Source: Fibrobacterales bacterium (GTDB taxonomy: Bacteria > Fibrobacterota > Fibrobacteria > Fibrobacterales > CADBQJ01). Taken from it: 44,357 nt of DNA. A program made the translations under genes and the position numbers. Position 1 is the first letter of the stretch; each line of letters starts with the position of its first letter. Shown piece by piece: positions 14,018-21,495 of the stretch. Below the pieces are notes generated by a model that was not told the origin of the DNA, did not search any database, and worked only from the letters and a program-made list of their open reading frames with translations. Location of the stretch: assembly GCA_017650365.1 (NCBI GenBank), contig JAGCEZ010000076.1, positions 1 through 44,357 on the forward strand. The letters are read 5' to 3'.

Positions 14018-15319
14018 ATGCGCCACAAGCTTCTGGTCCCCGGGGCGAGCGAGGAGCTCACCTACGAAATCCGGGAAATCGTCAAGAAGGCCAAGCAGAT
14101 CCAGGCTCTCGGCCAGGAGATCCTCTGGGAGAACATCGGCGACCCGATCCAGAAGCACAACACGCTCCCCGTCTGGATCCGCGAAATCATCTCGGAGATG
14201 ACGAAGGAGAACTCGACCTACTCCTACTGCAACTCCAAGGGCGACCCGGCCACCCGCAAGTTCCTCGCCGACCGCACCAACGCCCTCGGCGGCGCGCAGA
14301 TCTCCCCCGAGGACATCCTCTTCTTCAGCGGCCTCGGCGACGCCATCTCGACATTCTACCAGTACTTCGCGCCCAACGTCCGCGTCATCGGACCCTCGCC
14401 CGCCTACTCCACCCACTCCTCCGCCGAGGCCGCCAACGCCAAGGCCGAGCCGATCACCTACCGCCTCGACCCGGACAACCACTGGTATCCGGACCTCGAC
14501 GACCTGCGGAACAAGGTGAAGTACAACCCGAGCATCGTCGGCATCCTGCTGATCAACCCGGACAACCCCACGGGCATGGTCTATCCGCGCGAAGTGCTCA
14601 AGGAGATCGTCGACATCGCGCGCGAGTACAGGCTCTTCGTGCTCTGCGACGAGATCTACACCAACATCGTCTACAACGGCGCCCGCGCCTGGAAGCTGGC
14701 CGAGGTGATCGAGGACGTGCCCGGCGTGGCGATGAAGGGCATCTCGAAGGAGTACCCCTGGCCCGGTTCGCGCTGCGGCTGGCTGGAGTTCTACAACCGC
14801 GACCGCGACGCCGACTTCAACAGCTTCTGCGAAACGCTCGCGCAGGCCAAGCAGATCGAGGTCTGCTCGACCACGCTCCCGCAGCTCTCCATCCCCCGCG
14901 TGATGAGCGACCCGCGCTACGAGCCCTACCGCAAGGCCCTCAACGAGGACATCGGGCGGCGCAGCAGCCGCATCTCCGCCATCCTGGGCGAGGTGCCCGA
15001 GCTGATCTTCAACCCCACCTACGGCGCCTTCTACAACGCCATCGTCTTCAAGCCCGGCGTGCTCAAGCCCCACCAGCGTCTGAAAATCGCCAACCCCAAG
15101 GTCCAGGGGCTCGTGGAGCAGTGGGTCGAGGGCGTCCAGGACGACTACCGCTTCGTCTACTACCTCCTCGGGGCGAAGGGGATCTGCGTGGTGCCGCTCT
15201 CCTCCTTCTGCACCGAACTGCAGGGGTTCCGGGTCACGCTCCTCGAAGAGGACCCCGACCACCTCGAACAGATCTTCACCGGCATCCGCGACGCCGTGCG
15301 CGAATACCTCGACTCCTAG
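14018..15319 (+). CDS. Class I/II PLP-dependent aminotransferase (AlaA-like)
   Basis: A 433-residue fold-type I aminotransferase. Active-site residues are visible: NPDNPTG (180-186, with the conserved Asn that positions PLP), DEIY (Asp211, Tyr214), the Schiff-base Lys244 in GISKEYPWPG, and the substrate-carboxylate Arg near the C-terminus. The N-terminal ENIGDP motif is typical of alanine/aspartate-type aminotransferases of subgroup I, and the SKEY-PG-R-CGW block resembles the AlaA/AlaT group. It likely moves an amino group between glutamate and pyruvate or a related keto acid in the cytoplasm; the exact pair is not readable. Another class I/II enzyme at 32420 is a distant relative, not a duplicate. 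A lipoprotein gene follows after 10 bases. Confidence 0.9.
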   Translation: MRHKLLVPGASEELTYEIREIVKKAKQIQALGQEILWENIGDPIQKHNTLPVWIREIISEMTKENSTYSYCNSKGDPATRKFLADRTNALGGAQISPEDILFFSGLGDAISTFYQYFAPNVRVIGPSPAYSTHSSAEAANAKAEPITYRLDPDNHWYPDLDDLRNKVKYNPSIVGILLINPDNPTGMVYPREVLKEIVDIAREYRLFVLCDEIYTNIVYNGARAWKLAEVIEDVPGVAMKGISKEYPWPGSRCGWLEFYNRDRDADFNSFCETLAQAKQIEVCSTTLPQLSIPRVMSDPRYEPYRKALNEDIGRRSSRISAILGEVPELIFNPTYGAFYNAIVFKPGVLKPHQRLKIANPKVQGLVEQWVEGVQDDYRFVYYLLGAKGICVVPLSSFCTELQGFRVTLLEEDPDHLEQIFTGIRDAVREYLDS

Positions 15320-15329
15320 GAGAAGGCCC

Positions 15330-15917
15330 ATGCGCAAGACACTCTTCCGCGCGATTCCCCTGCTCCCCTGCGCCCTGCTTCTGGCCGGCGCTCTCTCGGG
15401 CTGCGGCTCCAGCTCCAAGGGGAACGGCGACCTCCCCGAGATCTGCCGCCTCTACGACTTCAGCAAGGACCCCGAGATGGCCGACGAGTGCGGCATCCGC
15501 CAGACGCGCTACAAGAGCTACAAGAACATCCCGCCGATGCGCTACCTCATCGCGCCGAAGGACGCCCAGATCGTGCTGGACAAGAAGACCGGCGAGGTGG
15601 AGCTGCGCCTGCGCGAGACGATGCCCGTCACGCTGGGCGGAAACATCGGCAAGCAGGTCGACTTCTCCGAGAAGGCGAAGGCGCACCACCTGAAGAACCA
15701 GTACCTCTACAAGGAGATCTTCCCGACGAAGAACTCCCGGATGCGCATCTTCAAGCTCCGCATCCCCGTCCAGGGCGACGACAACTGGCTCGACTACTGC
15801 TTCCGCGTGCCCGAACGGAGCTTCGACCTCGAGCGCAAGCACTCGAAGCTCGCCCTCGCGCTCGACGAGATCACCTGCGCGGAATACGACGCGCTCGTGA
15901 AGAAGTATCCGGACTGA
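15330..15917 (+). CDS. Lipoprotein, unknown function
   Basis: A 195-residue predicted lipoprotein: basic N-terminus, hydrophobic core and lipobox LSGC (Cys25) followed by a Ser/Gly-rich tether. The mature domain has several Cys (including ICRL, DECG, DYCF and ITCA), many Lys and alternating strands; no family is recognised. It starts 10 bases after the aminotransferase with a strong GGAGAAGG Shine-Dalgarno, so both probably share one mRNA although their roles look unrelated. A terminator hairpin shared with the convergent reductase gene follows. Confidence 0.8.
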   Translation: MRKTLFRAIPLLPCALLLAGALSGCGSSSKGNGDLPEICRLYDFSKDPEMADECGIRQTRYKSYKNIPPMRYLIAPKDAQIVLDKKTGEVELRLRETMPVTLGGNIGKQVDFSEKAKAHHLKNQYLYKEIFPTKNSRMRIFKLRIPVQGDDNWLDYCFRVPERSFDLERKHSKLALALDEITCAEYDALVKKYPD

Positions 15918-15939
15918 CCGGAATTCCGCGCATGCGCAG

Positions 15940-15973
15940 GGCGCGGGCCGGCGGTCCGCGCCTTCTTCCTTTT
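15940..15973. terminator. Terminator-like hairpin between convergent genes
   Basis: Stem GGCGCGG / CCGCGCC (15940-15946 and 15956-15962) with a nine-base loop, followed by a T-rich tract (TTCTTCCTTTT) on the plus strand. It serves the lipoprotein gene; on the minus strand it lacks a good U-tract. Confidence 0.65.
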
Positions 15974-15980
15974 CCGGGCT

Positions 15981-17183
15981 CTACTTGAGGAGCGAGCGCA
16001 TCTTCCAGAGGAGCGAGGGCGACGCGACGAGCGTCTCCAGGAAGATCCGCGAAAGCGTGCACTTCTCCTCGGGCAGACGGGCCAGGGCGTGCGCGGCCTT
16101 GTCGAAGACCCGGTCGGAGACGGAGCCGAACGCGGGCTTGGCGCGCATCAGCTGCTCGTGCCCGCGGCCCTTGTCGGTCCACCAGGCGTCGAGACACCGC
16201 TTCGACGCGCGGTCGAAGTCCGTCTCGCCGCCCACGAGAAGCGAGGCCAGGGCGTCGGCGGCGTAGTTCCCGCCCTTCATCGCCTCGAGGATTCCCGCCC
16301 GGCTCAGGGGGTTGACCATGCCGGCCGCGTCGCCGACGCGGAAGAAGCCGTCCGCGCCGAGCGGGAGGCGTTCCTGCCCGCAGGGAATCGGCCCGCCGAA
16401 GAACCTGGGGTTCGAAGGGGCCGCGGAGGGCCAGCGTTCCGCGAGAAGCCGCTTCAGGCACTCGCGCGGCGGCCGGGAGGCCGTGAATTCCTTCCCGACC
16501 ACGACCCCGACGTTCGCCGTCTCGCCGTCGCGCGGGAAGAGCCAGGCGTACCCGCCCGGGGCGAATTCGCGGCCGTAGTGCAGCTGGATGTAGCGCGGAT
16601 CGTGCTCCACGCCCTTCACGAGCGCGAAGGCCGCGAATTCGAGGTCGACGCGCCCGGTGACGAGGCCCTTGTCCGGGGCGGACGAACGGCCCGCGCCCAT
16701 GGCGTCCACGACGTAGCGGGCCTGGATCTCCCGCTCGCCCGCGGCGGAGCGGAGGGAGAGGGTCCGCCGGCCGTCGGAGGCGGGTGCGGAGATCGCCGTC
16801 ACGGCCGTCTCGAAGTCGCATTCGACGCCGGCGGCCTCGCAGCGTTCGGCCAGCCCCCTGTGGAAGCGGGCGCGGTCGAGGATGAAGCCGGAGCCGGGGC
16901 GGGAAAAGCGGACACGCGTGCCGTCCGGGCTGAAGAAGTCGACGCCGTCGATCGTCGTGCGGATCCATTCCGGGGGGACCTCCCCCACCAGGTGGCGCAG
17001 CGTGAGCGCGTGGACCCCTTCGGCGCAGAGAACGGGCTCGCGCCAGGGCGAGGAGCGGTCGATCAGGGCGACCGACGCGCCGGAGGCCAGTTTTTTGAGC
17101 CGCAGCGCCGCGGCCAGGCCGGCGGGGCCGGCACCGCAGACCGCGACATCGTAAAATTCTCTTAAACTCAAATTGGACCTCAA
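15981..17183 (-). CDS. Geranylgeranyl-reductase-family FAD oxidoreductase
   Basis: A 400-residue flavoprotein. The N-terminal dinucleotide fold YDVAVCGAGPAGLAAALRL binds FAD, and the second FAD motif FRVGDAAGMVNPLSRAGILEAM is diagnostic of the geranylgeranyl reductase/PHBH superfamily. Members saturate prenyl chains of chlorophyll, archaeal lipids or menaquinone, or act on other polyprenyl substrates. Central Trp/Tyr-rich strands (YGREFAPGGYAWLFPRD) match the family's substrate-domain motif. With a polyprenyl synthase at 24161 and a squalene synthase-like gene at 28059 in the same window, an isoprenoid substrate is attractive but unproven. The start is a TTG at 17183, or alternatively a TTG four codons later (17171); no ATG is available before the FAD motif. 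Confidence 0.85.
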   Translation of the reverse strand: MRSNLSLREFYDVAVCGAGPAGLAAALRLKKLASGASVALIDRSSPWREPVLCAEGVHALTLRHLVGEVPPEWIRTTIDGVDFFSPDGTRVRFSRPGSGFILDRARFHRGLAERCEAAGVECDFETAVTAISAPASDGRRTLSLRSAAGEREIQARYVVDAMGAGRSSAPDKGLVTGRVDLEFAAFALVKGVEHDPRYIQLHYGREFAPGGYAWLFPRDGETANVGVVVGKEFTASRPPRECLKRLLAERWPSAAPSNPRFFGGPIPCGQERLPLGADGFFRVGDAAGMVNPLSRAGILEAMKGGNYAADALASLLVGGETDFDRASKRCLDAWWTDKGRGHEQLMRAKPAFGSVSDRVFDKAAHALARLPEEKCTLSRIFLETLVASPSLLWKMRSLLK

Positions 17184-17192
17184 TCTCGCTTT

Positions 17193-17214
17193 CCAATAAT
17201 AAAAAAGCTATGTT
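17193..17214. promoter_or_regulatory. Divergent promoter boxes, reductase (-) and pentapeptide gene (+)
   Basis: An A/T-rich island. On the minus strand TATTATTGG (17201 to 17193) faces the reductase, 12 bases before its TTG; on the plus strand TATGTTGG starts at 17209 for the pentapeptide gene. The boxes are only seven bases apart, so the two transcripts probably compete. Confidence 0.5.
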
Positions 17215-17226
17215 GGAAGAAGAGCC

Positions 17227-17249
17227 CCGCCGTCGGACGACGTCGGCGG
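17227..17249 (+). other. Hairpin in the 5' leader of the pentapeptide-repeat gene
   Basis: CCGCCG-T-CG / CG-T-CGGCGG arms with a five-base loop fall in a leader of about 70 bases. The leader ends in an AGGAAAG Shine-Dalgarno before the ATG at 17293. It may stabilise the mRNA; no known riboswitch is recognised. Confidence 0.4.
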
Positions 17250-17292
17250 AGCACGGAGCACACTCCTCCCTCTCTTCGGAAAGGAAAGCAGA

Positions 17293-18615
17293 ATGAAAAA
17301 GAGCATCGTTCGCCCCGCACTGAAGGCCGCGGCCCTCCTCGCCGCGATCGCCGTGGTCGCCGTCGCCCAGGACGCCACGAACTGGGCAGGCAAGGACCTG
17401 CAGAAGCGCTCGTTCCAGCGCAAGAGCATCGACGGCTTCTCCTTCAACTCCGCGAAGGCCGACAGCTGCGACTTCTCCAACGCGACGGCTTCCAAGGTCG
17501 ACTTCCGCAAGGCCTCGCTGCACGGCGCGAAGTTCACCAACGCGCAGATCGACAACGGCAACTTCGAAGGAGCGGACCTGAGCGGCGGACGCGTGGGCAA
17601 CTCCTTCTTCACCAACCCGAAGTTCGACGGCGCCAACTTCCAGGAAGCCAGCCTCGAGAACATCACGCTGACCGGCGGCTCCTACACCAAGGCGAACTTC
17701 ACCAAGGCCAACCTCGAAGGCGCGAAGTTCACCGAAGGCACCGACTTCTCCAAGTCGAACTTCACCGAAGCCAACGCCGTCGGGCTCGACCTCACGGGCG
17801 CCGACCTCACCAAGACGAACCTGACCAAGGCGAACTTCTCCGGCTCCAACATCCCGAGCGGCGCGTTCAAGGGCGCCGTCCTCGAAAAGACCGACTTCAC
17901 CAAGGCCAACCTGATCGGCGCGACCTTCGGCGGCTCGAAGATGAACCACGTCGTGATGCGCGGCGCGGGCCTGAACCGCGTCGACTTCGGCAGCGCGAAG
18001 TTCAACGACGTCGACATGGAGGGCGCGGACCTCTCGCTGACCAGCTTCAGCGGCACCGACTTCTCCAAGTGCAAGCTCGCCAAGGCGCAGTTCACCAACG
18101 CCCAGCTGAGCGGCATCAACTTCACGAAGATGGACCTCGGCGGCACCAAGTACGACAAGAGCCAGCTGAAGAAGATCAACTTCACCGGCGCCCGCCTCGA
18201 CAAGGCCTCCTACTACGACACCGAGCTCATCAAGGTGATCTTCAACGACGCCAACATGAAGCGCGCGGTCTTCGACGGCGCCTACATCGAAAAGAGCCAG
18301 TTCCAGAAGACCGACCTCGGCAAGGCGACCTTCGCCAACGCCAACGTCAACCGCGTGATCTTCGACGACGCCGACATGGAGGACACCGACTTCAAGGGCG
18401 CCAAGTTCCAGAAGGTCACCTTCGTCAAGGCCAACATGAAGGACTGCCGCATGAACGCCGACACCCGCATGTGGTGGTGCGACTTCCGCGGCGCCGACCT
18501 CAGCCGCGCCAAGCTGAAGGGCGTGCAGTTCAAGGACTGCGTCTACAACAGCAAGACCAAGTTCCCCAAGGGCTACACCCCCAAGGCCGGGGAATGGAAG
18601 AAGGCCGCCAACTAG
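17293..18615 (+). CDS. Secreted pentapeptide-repeat protein
   Basis: A 440-residue protein with a signal peptide (basic MKKSIVRPALK, Ala/Val core, cleavage near AVAQ). From about residue 35 to 425 it is almost unbroken pentapeptide repeats of the A(N/D)(L/F)xx type, such as ADLTK, ANFTK and AKFTE, with central Phe or Leu every five residues. Such repeats fold into a right-handed quadrilateral beta-helix. Most known members are cytoplasmic or membrane-bound; export of so long a helix suggests a periplasmic or surface structural or binding role, but function is unknown. The end (RMWWCDFRG, PKGYTPKAGEWKK) forms a distinct Lys-rich cap. No T9SS tail or lipobox is seen. It is monocistronic with its own promoter, leader hairpin and a strong terminator. 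Confidence 0.9.
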   Translation: MKKSIVRPALKAAALLAAIAVVAVAQDATNWAGKDLQKRSFQRKSIDGFSFNSAKADSCDFSNATASKVDFRKASLHGAKFTNAQIDNGNFEGADLSGGRVGNSFFTNPKFDGANFQEASLENITLTGGSYTKANFTKANLEGAKFTEGTDFSKSNFTEANAVGLDLTGADLTKTNLTKANFSGSNIPSGAFKGAVLEKTDFTKANLIGATFGGSKMNHVVMRGAGLNRVDFGSAKFNDVDMEGADLSLTSFSGTDFSKCKLAKAQFTNAQLSGINFTKMDLGGTKYDKSQLKKINFTGARLDKASYYDTELIKVIFNDANMKRAVFDGAYIEKSQFQKTDLGKATFANANVNRVIFDDADMEDTDFKGAKFQKVTFVKANMKDCRMNADTRMWWCDFRGADLSRAKLKGVQFKDCVYNSKTKFPKGYTPKAGEWKKAAN

Positions 18616-18636
18616 GCCGGATCCGGAATTCCGCGA

Positions 18637-18666
18637 AAGGCCCGCTTCGGCGGGCCTTCCTTTTTT
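18637..18666 (+). terminator. Rho-independent terminator after the pentapeptide gene
   Basis: Perfect nine-base stem AAGGCCCGC / GCGGGCCTT with a stable TTCG tetraloop, followed by CC and six T. Confidence 0.93.
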
Positions 18667-18701
18667 CCGGGGAAGGGATTCCCTCCGTGTTTTTCGGTTT
18701 T

Positions 18702-18743
18702 TACATTTAGGCACGCGTGCCCAAACGCACGAGTAAATAGATT
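18702..18743 (+). promoter_or_regulatory. Tandem promoter boxes with a 12-base palindrome
   Basis: Box 1 TACATTTAGG begins at 18702 and box 2 TAGATTAGG at 18738, 46 bases before the ATG at its near end. A perfect 12-base palindrome GGCACGCGTGCC (18710-18721) covers the expected start point of box 1 and could be an operator. Confidence 0.5.
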
Positions 18744-18788
18744 AGGTTCAAGATTTGGACCTCAACGCCCTACGAGGAGTGGCTCCGC

Positions 18789-19676
18789 ATGAAGAAAGAA
18801 TTCGCGATCGGGATGCTCACGACCCTGCTGTTCGCCGCCCCCGCGCTGGCCGACCTTTCCCACGAGGAAGTCCGCACCGGCGCCAAGGTCATTCTCGCCT
18901 CCGACGCCAAGATGCGCTTCAAGTGCAAGTCCGGCTTCGAATGCGAAGACCACATCAAGCAGTTCGCCCAGGGCACCATCACCGGGATCGAAGGCTTCAA
19001 GGCCTACATCACGCTGAAGGAGAGCAAGCAGGTCATCGTCGGGAACTACAACGAGTCCGGCCTGATGGGCGCCGACCTCGAAACGCCCGAGCTGCTCGAA
19101 CAGCGCGCCACGCACCTCGAACAGGAGAAGGCGAAGGAGAAGGCCCGCAAGGAGGCGATCAAGAAGCTCGCCCCCCAGATCAAGATGATCCGCGAAACGA
19201 CGAAGTGGACCTTCGAAGGCGTCGCCCTCGGCACCGAGCTCGCCGACGCGAAGAAGACGCTCCGCGCGAAGAAGTTCCAGATCGCCGACCTCGGCGACGA
19301 CATCTGGGCGGTGAACGGCTACGAAGTCGAGAAGCAGCCGGTGCAGGTGCACCTCTGGTTCAACGAGCTCGGCCTGCTCTACCGCGTCGAAGTCCTCGGC
19401 GAAGGCCGCACCACGCAGCACTTCCAGAAGACCGCCGTCGGCCAGATGAACCAGTTCCGCGAAGTGCTCGGCGGCGTGTTCGGCGAGCCCTCCGAGAACA
19501 AGAAGATCGACATCTACGCGATCGAGCCCGGCGCGGAGGACGCCACGCCCTTCTTCCGCTGGCAGATGGTGGACGTCGAAGGCATGGTCGGCTGCCTGAT
19601 GAGCGAGAACATGTACCTCCCCGTGATGATGGTGACCGCGCCCAAGCTCGCGGAGGTCTCGGGCGACGCCGAATAG
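18789..19676 (+). CDS. Secreted protein, unknown function
   Basis: A 295-residue protein with a clear signal peptide (MKKEFAIGMLTTLLFAAPALA, cleavage before Asp22) and no lipobox, so probably periplasmic. After a short beta-rich domain with two Cys (KCKSGFEC, about 39-46) comes a charged coiled-coil-like helix (about 98-130, Glu/Lys/Arg-rich: LEQEKAKEKARKEAIKKL). A C-terminal domain (about 135-290) has strands such as VQVHLWFNELGLLYRVEVLGEG, as in small periplasmic sensor or lipoprotein-like folds. I do not recognise the family. It has tandem promoter boxes, a GAGGAG Shine-Dalgarno and its own terminator. Confidence 0.78.
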   Translation: MKKEFAIGMLTTLLFAAPALADLSHEEVRTGAKVILASDAKMRFKCKSGFECEDHIKQFAQGTITGIEGFKAYITLKESKQVIVGNYNESGLMGADLETPELLEQRATHLEQEKAKEKARKEAIKKLAPQIKMIRETTKWTFEGVALGTELADAKKTLRAKKFQIADLGDDIWAVNGYEVEKQPVQVHLWFNELGLLYRVEVLGEGRTTQHFQKTAVGQMNQFREVLGGVFGEPSENKKIDIYAIEPGAEDATPFFRWQMVDVEGMVGCLMSENMYLPVMMVTAPKLAEVSGDAE

Positions 19677-19696
19677 CGGCCCGGAAAACCGTTTTC

Positions 19697-19730
19697 GAAG
19701 GGGCTCCGCGCGGCGGAGCCCTTCTTTTTT
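19697..19730 (+). terminator. Rho-independent terminator
   Basis: Long stem GAAGGGGCTCCGC / GCGGAGCCCTTC (one bulged G) with a GCG loop and six T, 20 bases after the stop of the secreted protein gene. Confidence 0.93.
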
Positions 19731-19741
19731 CCCCGCGCGCC

Positions 19742-19770
19742 TTGCCGGACCGGTCCCAGGTTTCTAGATA
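19742..19770 (+). promoter_or_regulatory. Sigma70-type promoter of the arsR/efflux operon
   Basis: TTGCCG (19742-19747), a 17-base spacer and TAGATA (19765-19770). It is one of only two promoters in the window with a readable -35. Confidence 0.7.
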
Positions 19771-19791
19771 TATGTTCAGATGTTCATATAT
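19768..19791. promoter_or_regulatory. ArsR-type operator palindrome
   Basis: A 24-base imperfect palindrome pairing at 9 of 12 positions: ATATATG..CA at the left and TG..CATATAT at the right. It resembles the 12-2-12 operators of SmtB/CzrA/CadC repressors. It overlaps the -10 box and the expected transcription start of the arsR gene, as expected for metal-released autorepression. Confidence 0.7.
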
Positions 19792-19815
19792 GCACCGTTC
19801 AAACGGGGGCGCCGG

Positions 19816-20130
19816 ATGGGAAGCAAAGTCACGCTGGACGATCTCTTCGAGCTGTCGGAGTTCTTCAAGTTCTTCGGCGACACGACGCGCATCCGGATCA
19901 TCCACATTCTGATGTCCGGCGAAATCTCCGTGAACGAAATCGCGGAGCGGCTAGGACTGGAGCAGTCCGCGGTCAGCCACCAGCTGCGGATCCTGCGGAC
20001 CGCCAGCCTGGTCAAACCCCGGCGCGCGGGCCGGCAGATGTTCTACTCGCTGGACGACGAGCACATCGGAATCGTCTTCGACGCCGGGCTGGCGCACATC
20101 CTCCACAAGAAGAGGGGGAAACGGGCATGA
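19816..20130 (+). CDS. ArsR/SmtB-family metal-responsive repressor
   Basis: A 104-residue winged-helix repressor. The recognition helix region is VNEIAERLGLEQSAVSHQLRILRTASLV, followed by the beta-wing RRAGRQMFYSLDDEHI. The C-terminal helix carries HI(xx)H-like residues (DEHIGIVFDAGLAHILHKK) that fit an alpha5 metal site of the SmtB/CzrA kind; no CxC motif of the ArsR/CadC alpha3 type is present, pointing to Zn or a similar ion. The ATG at 19816 follows a G-rich GGGGGC ribosome site. An in-frame ATG at 19780 would add 12 residues and begin inside the operator, so it is less likely but possible. Its stop overlaps the efflux gene start by four bases (ATGA). Confidence 0.9.
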   Translation: MGSKVTLDDLFELSEFFKFFGDTTRIRIIHILMSGEISVNEIAERLGLEQSAVSHQLRILRTASLVKPRRAGRQMFYSLDDEHIGIVFDAGLAHILHKKRGKRA

Positions 20131-21416
20131 CCTCCCTCCTCGCCGAGTTCGCGCGCCAGTTCTTCCTCCTCCTCGCGCAGATGGCGCCCTGGCTGCTTCT
20201 GGGCTTTCTGCTCGCCGGAATCCTGCACGTCTGGGTGCCGAGCCGGCTCTACGTCCCGAAGCTCTCCGGGCGGAGCTTCAAGTCGGTCCTCCTGGCGACT
20301 CTCTTCGGGATTCCGCTTCCGATCTGCAGCTGCGGGACCATGCCGACGGCCGTCGCCCTGAGGCGCGAGGGAGCCGGGAAAGGGGCCTGCGTCGGCTTTC
20401 TGATCTCCACGCCCGCCACCGGCGCGGACTCGATCCTCGCGACCTGGTCGCTGCTCGGGCTCCCCTTCGCCCTCCTGCGGCCCGTCGCGGCCTTCCTGAC
20501 CGCTCTCTTCGGCGGCGCGCTCGCCAACTTCCTGACCCGCGGCGAGCCCGAGGAGACGCCCGGGAACGCGCAGGAAACGCTCTCCGGCGCGAAAGGGGCG
20601 CACGCCTCCCTCCGGGAAAAACTTCGGGAGACGCTGCGCTACGGCTTCGTGGAGATGGTCGGGAACATCGGCAAGTGGCTCTTCGTCGGCTTGCTGCTCG
20701 GGGCGCTGGTCGCGACGGCGGTCCCGGACGGATTCTTCGCCGGGCTGCGCTCCTCTCCCCTGCTCTGCATGCTGCTGGTCCTGGCGCTGACGATGCCGAT
20801 GTACACCTGCGCCACGGGCTCCATTCCGCTCGCCCTCGCGCTGATCGAGAAGGGCCTGACGCCCGGGGCGGCGCTGGTGCTGCTGATGGCCGGCCCAGCG
20901 ACCAGCGTGGCCAGCATGCTCGTGGTCGGCAAGGCGTTCGGGAAGAGGACGCTGGCCGCCTATCTGCTCTCCATCGCCGGCGGCGCGTTCCTCTTCGGGT
21001 TTCTCGTCGACTCGCTCTGGATGGAGGAGTTCCTCGCCGCCCTGCCGCTCGGCGGATGCGCCGCGCACGGACACGGCGGAACGGACTGGACGAACGTCGC
21101 GGCCGCGGTCCTGCTCTCCGCGCTCGCGCTCAACGCGCTGCTTCCCCGGCGCGCGGGAAAGAAGAGCTGCGGATGCGGGAAATGCGGATGCGGGGAAAAC
21201 GGATCAAAGGAGGTCGCCGTGCGCTATCGCGTGGAAGGAATGAGCTGCGGACACTGCAAGGCATGCGTGGAGAAGGCGGTCGCCGCGCTCCCGGGCGTGG
21301 AGAGCGCCGTGGCGGACGTGGCGGGAAAGTCTCTCTCCGTCGTCGGGAACGTGGACGAGAAGGCGCTGAAAGAGGCCGTGGAGAAGGCCGGGTTCGGATT
21401 CGGCGGGAAGTCGTAG
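20127..21416 (+). CDS. SO_0444-type Cu/Zn efflux permease with C-terminal HMA domain
   Basis: A 429-residue membrane protein. Residues 1-340 form the DUF318/YraQ-like permease: two inverted blocks, the first with PLPICSCGTMP (Cys67, Cys69) and the second with MPMYTCATGSIP (Cys228), plus STPATGADS and MAGPATSVAS loops. A Cys-rich linker (KKSCGCGKCGCG, about 345-357) joins a heavy-metal-associated domain (about 364-429) with the metal-binding GMSCGHC motif (Cys374, Cys377). This architecture matches the SO_0444 family of Cu/Zn efflux transporters. Coupling to an ArsR repressor supports metal-induced export. A His-rich segment (CAAHGHGG, near 311-318) may give a further metal site. A strong bidirectional terminator follows. 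Confidence 0.88.
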   Translation: MTSLLAEFARQFFLLLAQMAPWLLLGFLLAGILHVWVPSRLYVPKLSGRSFKSVLLATLFGIPLPICSCGTMPTAVALRREGAGKGACVGFLISTPATGADSILATWSLLGLPFALLRPVAAFLTALFGGALANFLTRGEPEETPGNAQETLSGAKGAHASLREKLRETLRYGFVEMVGNIGKWLFVGLLLGALVATAVPDGFFAGLRSSPLLCMLLVLALTMPMYTCATGSIPLALALIEKGLTPGAALVLLMAGPATSVASMLVVGKAFGKRTLAAYLLSIAGGAFLFGFLVDSLWMEEFLAALPLGGCAAHGHGGTDWTNVAAAVLLSALALNALLPRRAGKKSCGCGKCGCGENGSKEVAVRYRVEGMSCGHCKACVEKAVAALPGVESAVADVAGKSLSVVGNVDEKALKEAVEKAGFGFGGKS

Positions 21417-21449
21417 ATCCGCCGCCGGAGACTGCGCGGGAAAAAAGAG

Positions 21450-21474
21450 AAGGCCCTCGGAGGAGGGCCTTTTT
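21450..21474. terminator. Bidirectional rho-independent terminator
   Basis: Nine-base stem AAGGCCCTC / GAGGGCCTT with a GGAG loop, T-rich downstream on the plus strand and preceded by an A-run (AAAAAAGAGA) that gives a U-run on the minus strand. It closes both the efflux operon and the convergent gene. Confidence 0.92.
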
Positions 21475-21495
21475 CCGAAAGGAACCGGAGCTCGC

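Noticed and set aside
15918-18635. The 13-mer CCGGAATTCCGCG after two stop codons (15918 and 18623)
   Set aside because: In 44 kb, several chance pairs of 13-mers are expected, and the core is a self-complementary EcoRI-type palindrome; two copies do not make a repeat family.
19780-19815. Longer ArsR start at 19780
   Set aside because: Its first codons lie inside the operator palindrome and add no conserved sequence; the ATG at 19816 has a G-rich ribosome site. It cannot be ruled out if the mRNA is near-leaderless.
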